Of a stretch of 64,000 bases of DNA, positions 48,179 through 55,951 are shown in pieces. Location of the stretch: the NCBI RefSeq assembly GCF_002834295.1, contig NZ_PISP01000006.1, forward strand, positions 310,001-374,000. The letters are read 5' to 3'. The translations under genes and the position numbers were made by a program. Below the pieces are notes generated by a model. It was given only the letters and a program-made list of their open reading frames with translations, made no database searches and was not told the DNA's origin. Each line of letters opens with the position of its first letter. Position 1 is the first letter of the stretch. This DNA is from Rhodohalobacter barkolensis. Its GTDB lineage: Bacteria; Bacteroidota; Rhodothermia; Balneolales; Balneolaceae.

Positions 48179-49225
48179 ATGGAGATGCAGCCAAAAGATA
48201 GAAAATGGCTTCGTGCCTGGTTTATAAGCGGAGCCGTAATGGTAACGTTGATTTTGATTGTGGGCGGTATTACAAGGTTGACCGGGTCGGGACTGTCGAT
48301 GACCGATTGGAAACCCATTATGGGTGCGATTCCCCCAGTCACCGATGCTCAATGGAATGATGCGTTTGATCAATACAAACAGTATCCGGAGTATCAGCAG
48401 GTTAACCGGGGGATGGAACTCTCTGAATTTAAATACATCTTCTTCTGGGAATATCTTCATCGAATGCTAGGGCGTTTGATTGGCATCGTGTTCCTTGTGC
48501 CGTTTATCTACTTTGTAGCAAAGAAAAAACTGAACACCAAATGGCTGAAGCGATCGGTATGGCTGCTTATTTTGGGTGGATCGCAAGGATTGATGGGCTG
48601 GTACATGGTTCAGAGCGGCCTGGTGGATGTACCCCACGTAAACCCCTACCGGCTTACTGCTCACCTGATGCTCGCGTTTACTATTTTTGCGTTTTGTGTA
48701 TGGTATGCCGCTGACCTGACCAAGTTTAATTCACAATCTGAACCGAGAAAAAAGGAATTGAGCAATTGGCTGAAAATTTTGTTTGGTGTGGTTGTTGTTC
48801 AGGTAGTGTGGGGAGCTTTGGTAGCAGGTCTGGATGCCGGGCACGTTTACAACACATTTCCCAAAATGTATCAGTATTGGGTCCCGCCCGAAATTATGGC
48901 GTTGGAGCCGTGGTATCAGAATTTCACAGAAAACTCATCAACGGTACAATTTATTCATCGGTCGCTGGCCGCTTTGATTGGATTGATGGCCATCGGCTAC
49001 TGGGTTCGGCTATTTATGGTTCCCACCAGTAGATCAGCAAAACTTTGGGGTGGGGTGATTTTTGCGCTGGTGTTGGTACAATATGCGTTAGGTGTGTTTA
49101 CACTGGTAACCCACGTTCAAATTACCCTAGCCGTTTTGCATCAATTTGTAGCTCTTCTGCTTGTGGGATCGCTGTTACTGGGAATATACAGCATCAGGGA
49201 AAACCGGGTTCAAGCAACTGCATAA
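48179..49225 (+). CDS. ctaA: Haem A synthase, COX15/CtaA family
   Basis: A 348-residue, eight-helix membrane protein converting haem O to haem A for aa3-type oxidases. It shows the family's four-histidine layout in GGITRLTGSGLSMTDWKPIMG, FFWEYLHRMLGRLIG, HVNPYRLTAHLMLA, FIHRSLAALIG and LHQFVALLL. The ATG at 48179 is preceded by AGGGGA, and it lies 7 bases after hemN. Its presence shows the organism can also make haem A for aerobic terminal oxidases. Confidence 0.92.
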   Translation: MEMQPKDRKWLRAWFISGAVMVTLILIVGGITRLTGSGLSMTDWKPIMGAIPPVTDAQWNDAFDQYKQYPEYQQVNRGMELSEFKYIFFWEYLHRMLGRLIGIVFLVPFIYFVAKKKLNTKWLKRSVWLLILGGSQGLMGWYMVQSGLVDVPHVNPYRLTAHLMLAFTIFAFCVWYAADLTKFNSQSEPRKKELSNWLKILFGVVVVQVVWGALVAGLDAGHVYNTFPKMYQYWVPPEIMALEPWYQNFTENSSTVQFIHRSLAALIGLMAIGYWVRLFMVPTSRSAKLWGGVIFALVLVQYALGVFTLVTHVQITLAVLHQFVALLLVGSLLLGIYSIRENRVQATA

Positions 49226-49235
49226 TATTTTTGAA

Positions 49236-50459
49236 ATGGAACAGAAGGATCAACTTTTACAAAAAGTATGGTTGTGGAGTCTGTCATTTTTTATGCTCGC
49301 AGCTCTCACCGGATTCCTCTATCGGTGGGGTTTGATAGGCGGGGAGATATTTGGACTCAGATTGACAAATGTTCGCCATGCCCATTCGCACCTGATGTTC
49401 TTCAATTGGGTAACACCCGTGCCGATGGTGTTTATAGCAAGAAAATTGCTTAAAACATCACCGGAGGCATACCAAAGTCTAAAGTGGTCTGTTACGGCAA
49501 TTATTCTGATTGGCTTTACCTCGTTCCCATTTTTCCTGCTTTATGGTTATCACCCGGTTCAACTGGGTTCGGCAAATCTTCCTCTTTCTGTGATGCTTTC
49601 CGGATTGGTGATGATAGGTTGGTATTGGTTCATGGCCATCTATATAAAGCATCGAAAAAAATTGTCTGACGGATTATCGACTCTTTTTTATGATGGTGCG
49701 CTGGTTATGCTATTCGTAAGCTCTCTTGGCGCATGGGGTGTAGCGGTTGCTCAGTTCAGTAATATTGATAACAATTTGATCTCCGGCGCACTGACGCATT
49801 TTTTTCTGACGGTATTTACAGAGGGCTGGTGTGTGTTGGCGGCTATCGGAATCTACTACGACTTATCCGATCAGAATTATTCATTTCCGGTTGATAAGAA
49901 CTGGCTGATTGCCCCGATCGTGTTAGGTGCTCCTCTGATGTTTCCGTTTGGTCTTTCTGTTGATCTGCTGAATGAGTCATTGTTGTGGACTGCAAAATCC
50001 GGCTCTTTATTAGTGGGAATCGGGCTGGGGATAAATCTATTTTATATGGCTCGAGCCTTGCCAAATCGAAATAAAGTAATCTGGTCGGTTGTTCTCACGA
50101 TGTTGGCTTTGAAAGTTACAGTTCAATTATCTGCTGTTTTCTTACCGGAAACACTGTGGCTGGGACAGCATGGATTGCGTGTCTTATATCTGCACCTTCT
50201 GCTGCTTGGATTTGTGAGCACACTATTTTTTGCGGCATTTCATACCGTAAACACACAAATTTCCAAAGCAGGAATCTACCTGTTTCTTGGTTCAGTATTT
50301 GTGCTGATATCAACACTTGTTATCATCAGCGGGTTATGGCCACCCGCCTGGCAGCCCACAAATGTATATCAATGGGTTACAGTTGGGGCGATACTGCCGT
50401 CTATCGCGATTGCGGTAGAGTTGGTTGTTGCAGGGTATTCGAAGTTTAAACAAGGATAA
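49236..50459 (+). CDS. Uncharacterised 12-helix membrane protein
   Basis: A 407-residue protein with 12 predicted transmembrane helices. Histidines cluster at helix 2 (RHAHSHLMFFNWVTP), helix 6 (LTHFFLTVFTEGW) and helix 10 (QHGLRVLYLHLLLLGFVS, ending FH). Twelve helices with histidines on helices 2, 6 and 10 recall haem-copper oxidase subunit I or NnrS-like proteins, but no HH pair on helix 7 and no HxH on helix 10 is visible, so any catalytic site is incomplete. It follows ctaA by 10 bases. I cannot assign a function. The 66 bases after it hold only non-coding sequence. Confidence 0.7.
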   Translation: MEQKDQLLQKVWLWSLSFFMLAALTGFLYRWGLIGGEIFGLRLTNVRHAHSHLMFFNWVTPVPMVFIARKLLKTSPEAYQSLKWSVTAIILIGFTSFPFFLLYGYHPVQLGSANLPLSVMLSGLVMIGWYWFMAIYIKHRKKLSDGLSTLFYDGALVMLFVSSLGAWGVAVAQFSNIDNNLISGALTHFFLTVFTEGWCVLAAIGIYYDLSDQNYSFPVDKNWLIAPIVLGAPLMFPFGLSVDLLNESLLWTAKSGSLLVGIGLGINLFYMARALPNRNKVIWSVVLTMLALKVTVQLSAVFLPETLWLGQHGLRVLYLHLLLLGFVSTLFFAAFHTVNTQISKAGIYLFLGSVFVLISTLVIISGLWPPAWQPTNVYQWVTVGAILPSIAIAVELVVAGYSKFKQG

Positions 50460-50526
50460 CACTGTACGTAACTTCGGTTTCCGTAGTAGTTGAAATAGAA
50501 ATGAAGCCTGACAAATGAAATAAGAA

Positions 50527-50928
50527 CTACTTTTTAAGCAGTTCCCAAAAACCACGGGGAGAAATGATCTTAAGTTGAGAAACCTTATTTGAAATAACTA
50601 AGAGGTCTTTATCTCCGGTAACCAAAACATCAGCATTTGCTCTCAATGCGGATTCTAAAATCCATCGGTCGTCTTCATCTCTTACTTTGATTTTGGAAGG
50701 TTTATCAGGAGCCGGTTCAACGTGATGTTGCCGCATAAATTGAAGAACACTTTGAACCTTTTTTTCAGGCACATTCAGTTTATTCAACAAAACACTTTTA
50801 AGTTCATCTAAAACAATTTCTCCTGTTATTAGTTGATGATCTAAGAGTATTATCTCAAGTAAATCGGCACATAATCCTCTTGCTGTAAATGCACTGATAA
50901 GAACATTTGTGTCAGCAAAAATTTTCAT
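50527..50928 (-). CDS. PIN-domain toxin (VapC-like)
   Basis: A 133-residue PIN-fold ribonuclease candidate with acidic residues in FADTNVLISAF, DELKSVL, RDEDDRWILESA and TGDKDLLVI. It resembles the putative-toxin PIN family, which cleaves RNA. It lies 65 bases downstream of an RHH gene on the same strand, so the pair looks like a type II toxin-antitoxin module. Confidence 0.85.
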   Translation of the reverse strand: MKIFADTNVLISAFTARGLCADLLEIILLDHQLITGEIVLDELKSVLLNKLNVPEKKVQSVLQFMRQHHVEPAPDKPSKIKVRDEDDRWILESALRANADVLVTGDKDLLVISNKVSQLKIISPRGFWELLKK

Positions 50929-50993
50929 GCAGATCTATTGAAAAGGTTAGTGTGAGGAATGTGTAAAAAAAAGAAGTTGATTACATCTAATAT

Positions 50994-51212
50994 TCAGGAA
51001 ACTTCTCGGAATACATCTTCATCGGTAAGCCATCCTTGCGCTTCTCCATATGGAAGCAACTCTTTACGAAGTTGTTGAAATGATTCTACGGTAAGCTGAC
51101 GCTTAAGAGCCTGACGTACAAATTCACTTTTTGTTTGACCTGATCGTTTAGAAGACTCCTCAAGAAGTTGATCAAGTTCCTTGTCAATCCTAACAGTAAG
51201 TGTAGTTTCCAT
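50994..51212 (-). CDS. Ribbon-helix-helix antitoxin (CopG-like)
   Basis: A 72-residue ribbon-helix-helix protein: strand TTLTVRIDKEL, then helices EESSKRSGQTKSEFVRQALKRQL. The C-terminal tail (LLPYGEAQGWLTDEDVFREVS) is the likely toxin-binding part. It is upstream of the PIN gene on the same strand, the usual antitoxin-first order, and probably represses the operon promoter. Confidence 0.82.
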   Translation of the reverse strand: METTLTVRIDKELDQLLEESSKRSGQTKSEFVRQALKRQLTVESFQQLRKELLPYGEAQGWLTDEDVFREVS

Positions 51213-51280
51213 GATAATCTAAATTTCAGATGTACTTCAATGTAATACATTCAAAACGATCAGAAAATTAAGATCGTATT

Positions 51281-52180
51281 CTACAGTCCCGTAACGTTCG
51301 TCTGAACCCGATAAACTGAGTTAGGTGCGGTAACGTAAATTCTGCTGTAATCAGAATCGCCCCAGGCCAGGTTAGTGATGCGCTCGTCGAACTCTATGAT
51401 CTGAATACGGTTTCCTTCCGCATCAAAAATTGACAGTCCGCCGGGGCCTGTAGAGTATAATCTGCCCTCTGAATCTGTTTTCATTCCGTCGGCTGCGCCG
51501 GTATCATCCCGTTCTCCTACACTTGCGAAAAGGGTTTCATTAGTAACAGAGCCATCCTCAAGGAGATCGAAACGTAAAATTTGTCCGGTTGCAGAATCGT
51601 TGACGTAAAGTTTCGATTCATCAGGCGATAGCGCAATTCCATTTGGATACTCAAAACCATCGTAAAGCAGGGTTAATGTTCCATCCTGATCGAGCCTGAA
51701 TACACCGCTGAAATCCAGTTCACGATCTTCGTCCGATACCCCAAATGGCGGATCCGTGAAGAAGATTTTCCCGTCAGACCGGGCAACCAGGTCATTCGGG
51801 CTGTTGAGTCGGTTACCATTAAATTCTTCGGCCAATACGGAGAGAGATAAATCGTCATTGACCTGTGAAACTTTACCACTGTGCTGAGCTAACAGCACGG
51901 TTCCATCAGGTGAGGAGGTAATTCCATTTGAATTTCCGCTCGGCTCAATATAAACATCAGATTCAGAGTTACCCGGCTCCCATTTATAGATGGTATTGGC
52001 GGGAATATCGCTGAAAAGAAGAAACCCATCCGGGTGCCAAAAAGGGCCTTCGGTGAATTGAAATCCATCCGTCACTACCTCCGGTTCATCAATCATCAGT
52101 TCAGGTTCACTTGTACAGGAGAATAAAAATGTCATCATGACAAGGCTCAGGGCAGGAATTAGAATAGATGTTCGAATCAT
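51281..52180 (-). CDS. SMP-30/gluconolactonase-like lipoprotein
   Basis: A 299-residue lipoprotein (lipobox FLFSC, C22) with a six-bladed propeller of the SMP-30/gluconolactonase/LRE fold. Repeated blade motifs are EGPFWHPDGFLLFSD, NGITSSPDGTVL, NSPNDLVARSDGKIFFTDPPFG, YPNGIALSPDESKLYV, DGMKTDSEGRLYSTGPGG and NLAWGDSDYSRIYV. Glu in EGP and Asn in SPNDL are typical metal ligands of SMP-30 proteins. Periplasmic lactonase activity is possible but substrate is unknown. Confidence 0.85.
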   Translation of the reverse strand: MIRTSILIPALSLVMMTFLFSCTSEPELMIDEPEVVTDGFQFTEGPFWHPDGFLLFSDIPANTIYKWEPGNSESDVYIEPSGNSNGITSSPDGTVLLAQHSGKVSQVNDDLSLSVLAEEFNGNRLNSPNDLVARSDGKIFFTDPPFGVSDEDRELDFSGVFRLDQDGTLTLLYDGFEYPNGIALSPDESKLYVNDSATGQILRFDLLEDGSVTNETLFASVGERDDTGAADGMKTDSEGRLYSTGPGGLSIFDAEGNRIQIIEFDERITNLAWGDSDYSRIYVTAPNSVYRVQTNVTGL

Positions 52181-52333
52181 AATTGTTTGAATTGTGGTGA
52201 CGATTAATTTTTAAACAGATGAAACTGTTCATTCTACAGGTTTTTTCAGATACCTAAATTAAGCTAATTATTAAATAGAAATGAAATGGTGCTACTTAGG
52301 GTTGGGATCCAGGATTAAGAAGCCAAAACGCAG

Positions 52334-52519
52334 ATGAGTCTCAGGAAAAAACTTAGTTCTTACTTTAAAAGGTCTGATTGGACGATTTATCGACAGTTCA
52401 ATCACAAAAAGTTTATCAGGTTAAATGATAAAAGAGCCTTTATTGTTGTAGTAATAACTGCATTGATGATAAATTCTAAAAATTTTTACCAAATTATAGA
52501 AAAGCGTGCAAACAGATAG
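52334..52519 (+). CDS. Possible small basic protein (doubtful)
   Basis: A 61-residue open frame starting ATG at 52334, basic (many Lys/Arg) with one hydrophobic patch in the middle. I recognise nothing and there is no Shine-Dalgarno. It is 15 bases upstream of the ferredoxin-like gene. It may be chance. Confidence 0.2.
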   Translation: MSLRKKLSSYFKRSDWTIYRQFNHKKFIRLNDKRAFIVVVITALMINSKNFYQIIEKRANR

Positions 52520-52533
52520 CATTAACTTACAAA

Positions 52534-52905
52534 ATGAATAAACGTTTAAAGAGGCTGGAAAAGAAAGCTGAAGAGCTAAAAATCGGTGAAATTAAGAGGC
52601 ATATATTCATCTGTGCCGATCAAACCAATCCCAAATGTTGCAAAAAGGAAGCAGGCATTGAAGCCTGGAAATTCCTCAAGAAGCGGTTGGGAGAGTTGAA
52701 TCTTGACGGAGCCGGTGGAATTTATCGAACCAAAGCCAACTGTCTCCGAATTTGTAAACGTGGACCCATAGCGGTGGTCTACCCCGAAGGCACGTGGTAT
52801 CACTCCTGCAGTCCGGATGTTCTGGAAAGAATCATTCAGGAACACCTGATAGACGGAAATCCGGTAGAGGAGTATATGATCATTGAACATCCATTAAATC
52901 CATAA
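52534..52905 (+). CDS. Thioredoxin-like [2Fe-2S] ferredoxin
   Basis: A 123-residue protein of the (2Fe-2S) ferredoxin/TrxLp family. Putative cluster cysteines are C27 or later in [17 protein letters not shown] and in [23 protein letters not shown]. Likely an electron carrier. It is followed 4 bases later by a TPR protein gene, suggesting an operon. Confidence 0.82.
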   Translation: MNKRLKRLEKKAEELKIGEIKRHIFICADQTNPKCCKKEAGIEAWKFLKKRLGELNLDGAGGIYRTKANCLRICKRGPIAVVYPEGTWYHSCSPDVLERIIQEHLIDGNPVEEYMIIEHPLNP

Positions 52906-52909
52906 AATT

Positions 52910-53686
52910 ATGAAATCAACAATTTTTACCCTCTCTTTGCTGATGTTTATGATCAGTATGCCACTCATCACTTTTGGGGCTGAAGTTTCTGATCCCGACA
53001 AACTGCTGAAAGAGGCTGAGGAATTATTTGAAGCCGGTGACGAAAAGGAAGCGCTCGAAGTATATCTTGAAGTGCTGGACGATGAACCGGAAAATTATGA
53101 GGCGCTTTGGAATGCCAGCTTGATCAACTCCAGGTTGGGGTATCAGCTTGGAGATGACGAAGAGGAGAAGCAGCTGGAATATTATGAAGAGGCTCTTGAT
53201 TTGGCTGATCGTGCCATAGAGCACCACGATGATGAAGGACACTCCTATTATGTGAAAGCGGTGGCATTGGGCAGATGGAGCGAACTTCAGGATAATGACA
53301 CCCGAATAGAAACCTCTCACGAAATTAAAGAGAATATTGAAAAAGCTACTGATATGATTCCTGATTATGCTCCGGTATGGCATCTGTATGGAGTTTTTCA
53401 CTCGGATATAGCCAACATCAGTGGAGCTGAAAAGTTTGCGGCTAATCTGATTTCGGAAGGAGTTCCGGATGGAAGTAATGATAAAGCGGTGGAATATCTT
53501 AAAAAAGCGATCGATATGATGCCTGAGAGTATTCTGTTTCGATTGGATCTGGCCAAGCACTATATGAAAGTGGACGAAGATGATAAGGCAAAAGAGGTTT
53601 TGGAAGAGATATCTGAAATGGAAGTGGAGCTTCCTAATGAAGGCCAGCTTAAAGAGGAGGCAGCCAATATTCTAGAGGATTTGTAA
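52910..53686 (+). CDS. Secreted TPR repeat protein
   Basis: A 258-residue protein with a signal peptide (first ~23 residues). It contains helical TPR-like repeats: LLKEAEELFEAGDEKEALEVYLEVLDDEPENYEALWN, later KAVEYLKKAIDMMPESILFRLDLAKHYMKVDEDDKAKEVLEEI. It is very acidic. Likely a periplasmic scaffold. No specific family is recognised; it resembles eukaryotic RMD-like TPR proteins loosely. Confidence 0.8.
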   Translation: MKSTIFTLSLLMFMISMPLITFGAEVSDPDKLLKEAEELFEAGDEKEALEVYLEVLDDEPENYEALWNASLINSRLGYQLGDDEEEKQLEYYEEALDLADRAIEHHDDEGHSYYVKAVALGRWSELQDNDTRIETSHEIKENIEKATDMIPDYAPVWHLYGVFHSDIANISGAEKFAANLISEGVPDGSNDKAVEYLKKAIDMMPESILFRLDLAKHYMKVDEDDKAKEVLEEISEMEVELPNEGQLKEEAANILEDL

Positions 53687-53699
53687 TGGGTAATGAATT

Positions 53700-53740
53700 C
53701 TCCCCTTGAGGGGAGTGCGGCGAAGCCGCGAGGGGTGTTC
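53700..53740. repeat. REP-like palindromes after TPR gene
   Basis: CTCCCC(TTGA)GGGGAG (53700-53715) and GCGGCGAAGCCGC (53717-53729) are adjacent hairpins, GC-rich against an AT-rich background. This looks like a REP-type element. Confidence 0.7.
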
Positions 53741-53804
53741 CATGCTAGATCAACAAAAATATATACCGTACCTGACGGCACGGGTATAAGGAATGTATTT
53801 TTAA

Positions 53805-53976
53805 CTTTTCTACCCATGTTCAGTCCCTAGCGGGACTGTAAGACGCATTGATTTTCAGATTTTATATCTACAATCCTCTCTAAATTGAGACAGATTGAGG
53901 CATTTTATTATTTGACCTATACACGTTTTCTATTTGAAGACTATGTCCCGTTAGGGACATAACATGGGGAGAAGAG
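53805..53976. repeat. Miniature element with ~33-bp imperfect inverted repeats
   Basis: Arms at 53805-53837 and 53943-53976 are near-identical in inverted orientation; each includes a GTCCC(N4)GGGAC palindrome followed by a block like ACATGGGKAGAAG. About 105 bp separate the arms. This layout is typical of REP/RAYT-linked or MITE-like elements in Bacteroidota; related repeats flank the RAYT below. Confidence 0.65.
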
Positions 53977-54063
53977 AATGGAGGGCAAGACTATTGGTAT
54001 GCCGTCAGGTAAGCAATATAATAACCTGCGAACTCTGTGTCACTGAGGTGAAAATCATATCCA

Positions 54064-54549
54064 TCATTGCACAATCACATCCGGATCACCATTATCATCA
54101 CGTTTTCGATTCCGATCCTGAAACAGGCGAATCAGGTTGGAAACCCCATAAAGTAGCATGAAAGCCGCGATAAAGTAGGCAACAGAATCGGGATTCATCA
54201 GAATCAGAATAGCAATAATCATGGTAAGAAAGCCCATAATGGCGAATTGAAAAGCCATCACCATCATCAACCCAAAAAATCCCAGGAATATGGCGAATGT
54301 ATAAGGGATCAGTTCCGGGAAGATGAAAATCATAACACCGGCTAAAATAGGAAACCCGGAAATGAACGCGGGAACCCGGGCATACATAAACATCAATCCG
54401 AGGGCAATCAGATATCCACCGGCAATCAGATACAGAAAGTTAGCGTACATGAGAACAAGCGCACCGGTAACAAGGGCCAGCAGAGCAGTTAAAATCTGCC
54501 GTTCTCTCGATTTTTGCGGTGTGGATGAAATTTGAAAATGAAATTGCAT
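54064..54549 (-). CDS. Membrane protein, HdeD/DUF308-like
   Basis: A 161-residue protein with about five or six predicted helices, alternately LLALVTGALVLMYANFLYLIAGGYLIALGLMFMYA and VIFIFPELIPYTFAIFLGFFGLMMVMAF. The internal repeat of helical pairs and acidic tail suggests a DUF308/HdeD-like membrane protein. Function unknown. Confidence 0.65.
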   Translation of the reverse strand: MQFHFQISSTPQKSRERQILTALLALVTGALVLMYANFLYLIAGGYLIALGLMFMYARVPAFISGFPILAGVMIFIFPELIPYTFAIFLGFFGLMMVMAFQFAIMGFLTMIIAILILMNPDSVAYFIAAFMLLYGVSNLIRLFQDRNRKRDDNGDPDVIVQ

Positions 54550-55050
54550 GGGTTTTGTGTTTTTTTGAAATCCTTCAGTTCGTGTCAGGTGATCGACGTC
54601 AGAGTACTCGTGGCACGACTCAAAGGCGTGCCACGTGTGGTTTTAAGCATTAAACTATTTTTTGAAAAACCTTATCAGGTATAGAATTAAGAGTTAAAGT
54701 TTTTAATTCATTTAATTTAGTCGGTAGACACAGTATTTCAGTCGCTAGATGTACATTACAAAGTGAACCATTTCTTATACCAATATAATCAGGATAAGAG
54801 GAATACCTCCACTCTTCAATATTTAATATTTAAACTGATTTGCTAATTGTCAGTGCTAAAATGTTTTATTAAACAAAGAGGGCTTTGCAATATCATTAAG
54901 TGCGCATATCGGTTTTAAAACAAGATTCTTTACTGCGTTCATAATGACAGGCCTAGTTCTGCAAAGCCTTAACAAAGTATGTAGCATTGCAGCAATAACT
55001 TCAAGCTCCAGTTTTTATCAAAACGTGCTGATTTTTCCATTAGCAATGCA
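54550..55050. other. Gene-free AT-rich stretch upstream of REP elements
   Basis: No convincing gene or RNA seen. The only open frames lack any recognised feature. The right part leads into REP-like palindromes at 55051. Confidence 0.5.
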
Positions 55051-55132
55051 AGGCTGTAAGCCTCTGCCAACTCAGCCTGGGACACCGTCCCAGGTTATGA
55101 ACGCCATCCAATACCAAAAAGGCTGAAAGCCT
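55051..55132. repeat. Left REP-like set next to RAYT transposase
   Basis: Three hairpins: AGGCTGTAAGCCT (55051-55063), CCTGGGA/TCCCAGG around CACCG (55076-55094) and AGGCTGAAAGCCT (55120-55132). Confidence 0.75.
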
Positions 55133-55236
55133 GTAAGAGAATGGCTCCTTTACCCGAAAAAACTGTAAGTAATTTCACAATTTCGGTTCATACAAGTACA
55201 GAGATATGAAACATGTATTCGATATAAAACACTGGT

Positions 55237-55689
55237 ATGAGCCAATCCCTCTCTAAACTTTACATTCACCTGATCTTTTCAACAAAGGGCCGACAACCGT
55301 TGATCCCTAGAGGAACCCAATCCGATTTACATTCATATATGGCAGGTATATTCATAAGGAATGAAAGCCCCGCAATCATCATCAATTCCGTTCCTGATCA
55401 TCTTCATGTTTTATTTCGATTATCTAAAAATATGGCTTTGGCCGGGGTTGTAGAACAAGTAAAGAAAAGCACTTCAAAATGGATGAAGGAACGAACAGGA
55501 AGTTCTTCATTTTTTTGGCAGAGAGGATACGGAGCTTTTTCGGTCAGCAGTTCGAAAGTTGATTTAGTAGCTCGTTATATAGCCCGGCAGGAAGAACACC
55601 ATAAGCACATGGGTTATCGGGAAGAAATTGAGAGATTTATGAAAGAGTATGATGTGATAGAATATAATACGGACTATTTCTGGAATTAG
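55237..55689 (+). CDS. IS200-like/RAYT Y1 transposase
   Basis: A 150-residue HUH (Y1) transposase: SLSKLYIHLIFSTKGRQPLI opening, HUH motif in PDHLHVLF (H55, H57), WQRGYGAFSVSSS and candidate nucleophile Y114 in RYIARQEEHHK. Length suits IS200/IS605 or RAYT single-domain enzymes that act on REP palindromes. No second OrfB partner is present, and mirror-image REP sets flank it. The gene appears intact. Confidence 0.9.
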   Translation: MSQSLSKLYIHLIFSTKGRQPLIPRGTQSDLHSYMAGIFIRNESPAIIINSVPDHLHVLFRLSKNMALAGVVEQVKKSTSKWMKERTGSSSFFWQRGYGAFSVSSSKVDLVARYIARQEEHHKHMGYREEIERFMKEYDVIEYNTDYFWN

Positions 55690-55717
55690 GATTCTGCAAT
55701 GATCTTCTGCCTGTCGC

Positions 55718-55802
55718 AGGCTTTCAGCCTGCTATCTGATTTGGTTGGATCCGTTGACCCGGGACGATGCCCCGGGCTGAGATATTTCAGGCTTTTCAGC
55801 CT
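55718..55802. repeat. Right REP-like set, mirror of the left
   Basis: AGGCTTTCAGCCT (55718-55730), CCCGGG-ACGATGC-CCCGGG (55758-55776) and AGGCTTTTCAGCCT (55789-55802). The order and type of hairpins mirrors the set left of the transposase. Confidence 0.75.
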
Positions 55803-55857
55803 TTTGATTCATACCACAAATCGATTTAGTTGTATTTAAACCAAAAGAATCAAATAC

Positions 55858-55943
55858 CCGTCTGACCGCTCCAAGTGGTCAAACAGGTTAGTGCAAAAAC
55901 TGAGGCTGAATTATCCGTCTGACCTCGTTGAGCGGTCTGACGG
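55858..55943. repeat. 13-bp imperfect inverted repeat before pepP 3' end
   Basis: CCGTCTGACCGCT (55858-55870) and AGCGGTCTGACGG (55931-55943) are inverted with one mismatch; CCGTCTGACC also recurs as a direct copy at 55915-55924. Confidence 0.6.
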
Positions 55944-55951
55944 AGTGTTCT

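Noticed and set aside
53560-53817. 85-codon open frame on the minus strand over the REP region
   Set aside because: It lies across the TPR gene end and the GC-rich REP hairpins; the palindromes create stop-free frames and there is no family signal.
54944-55126. 60-codon frame in the REP-like region
   Set aside because: Includes the hairpin bases and a low-complexity peptide; looks like a by-product of the repeats.
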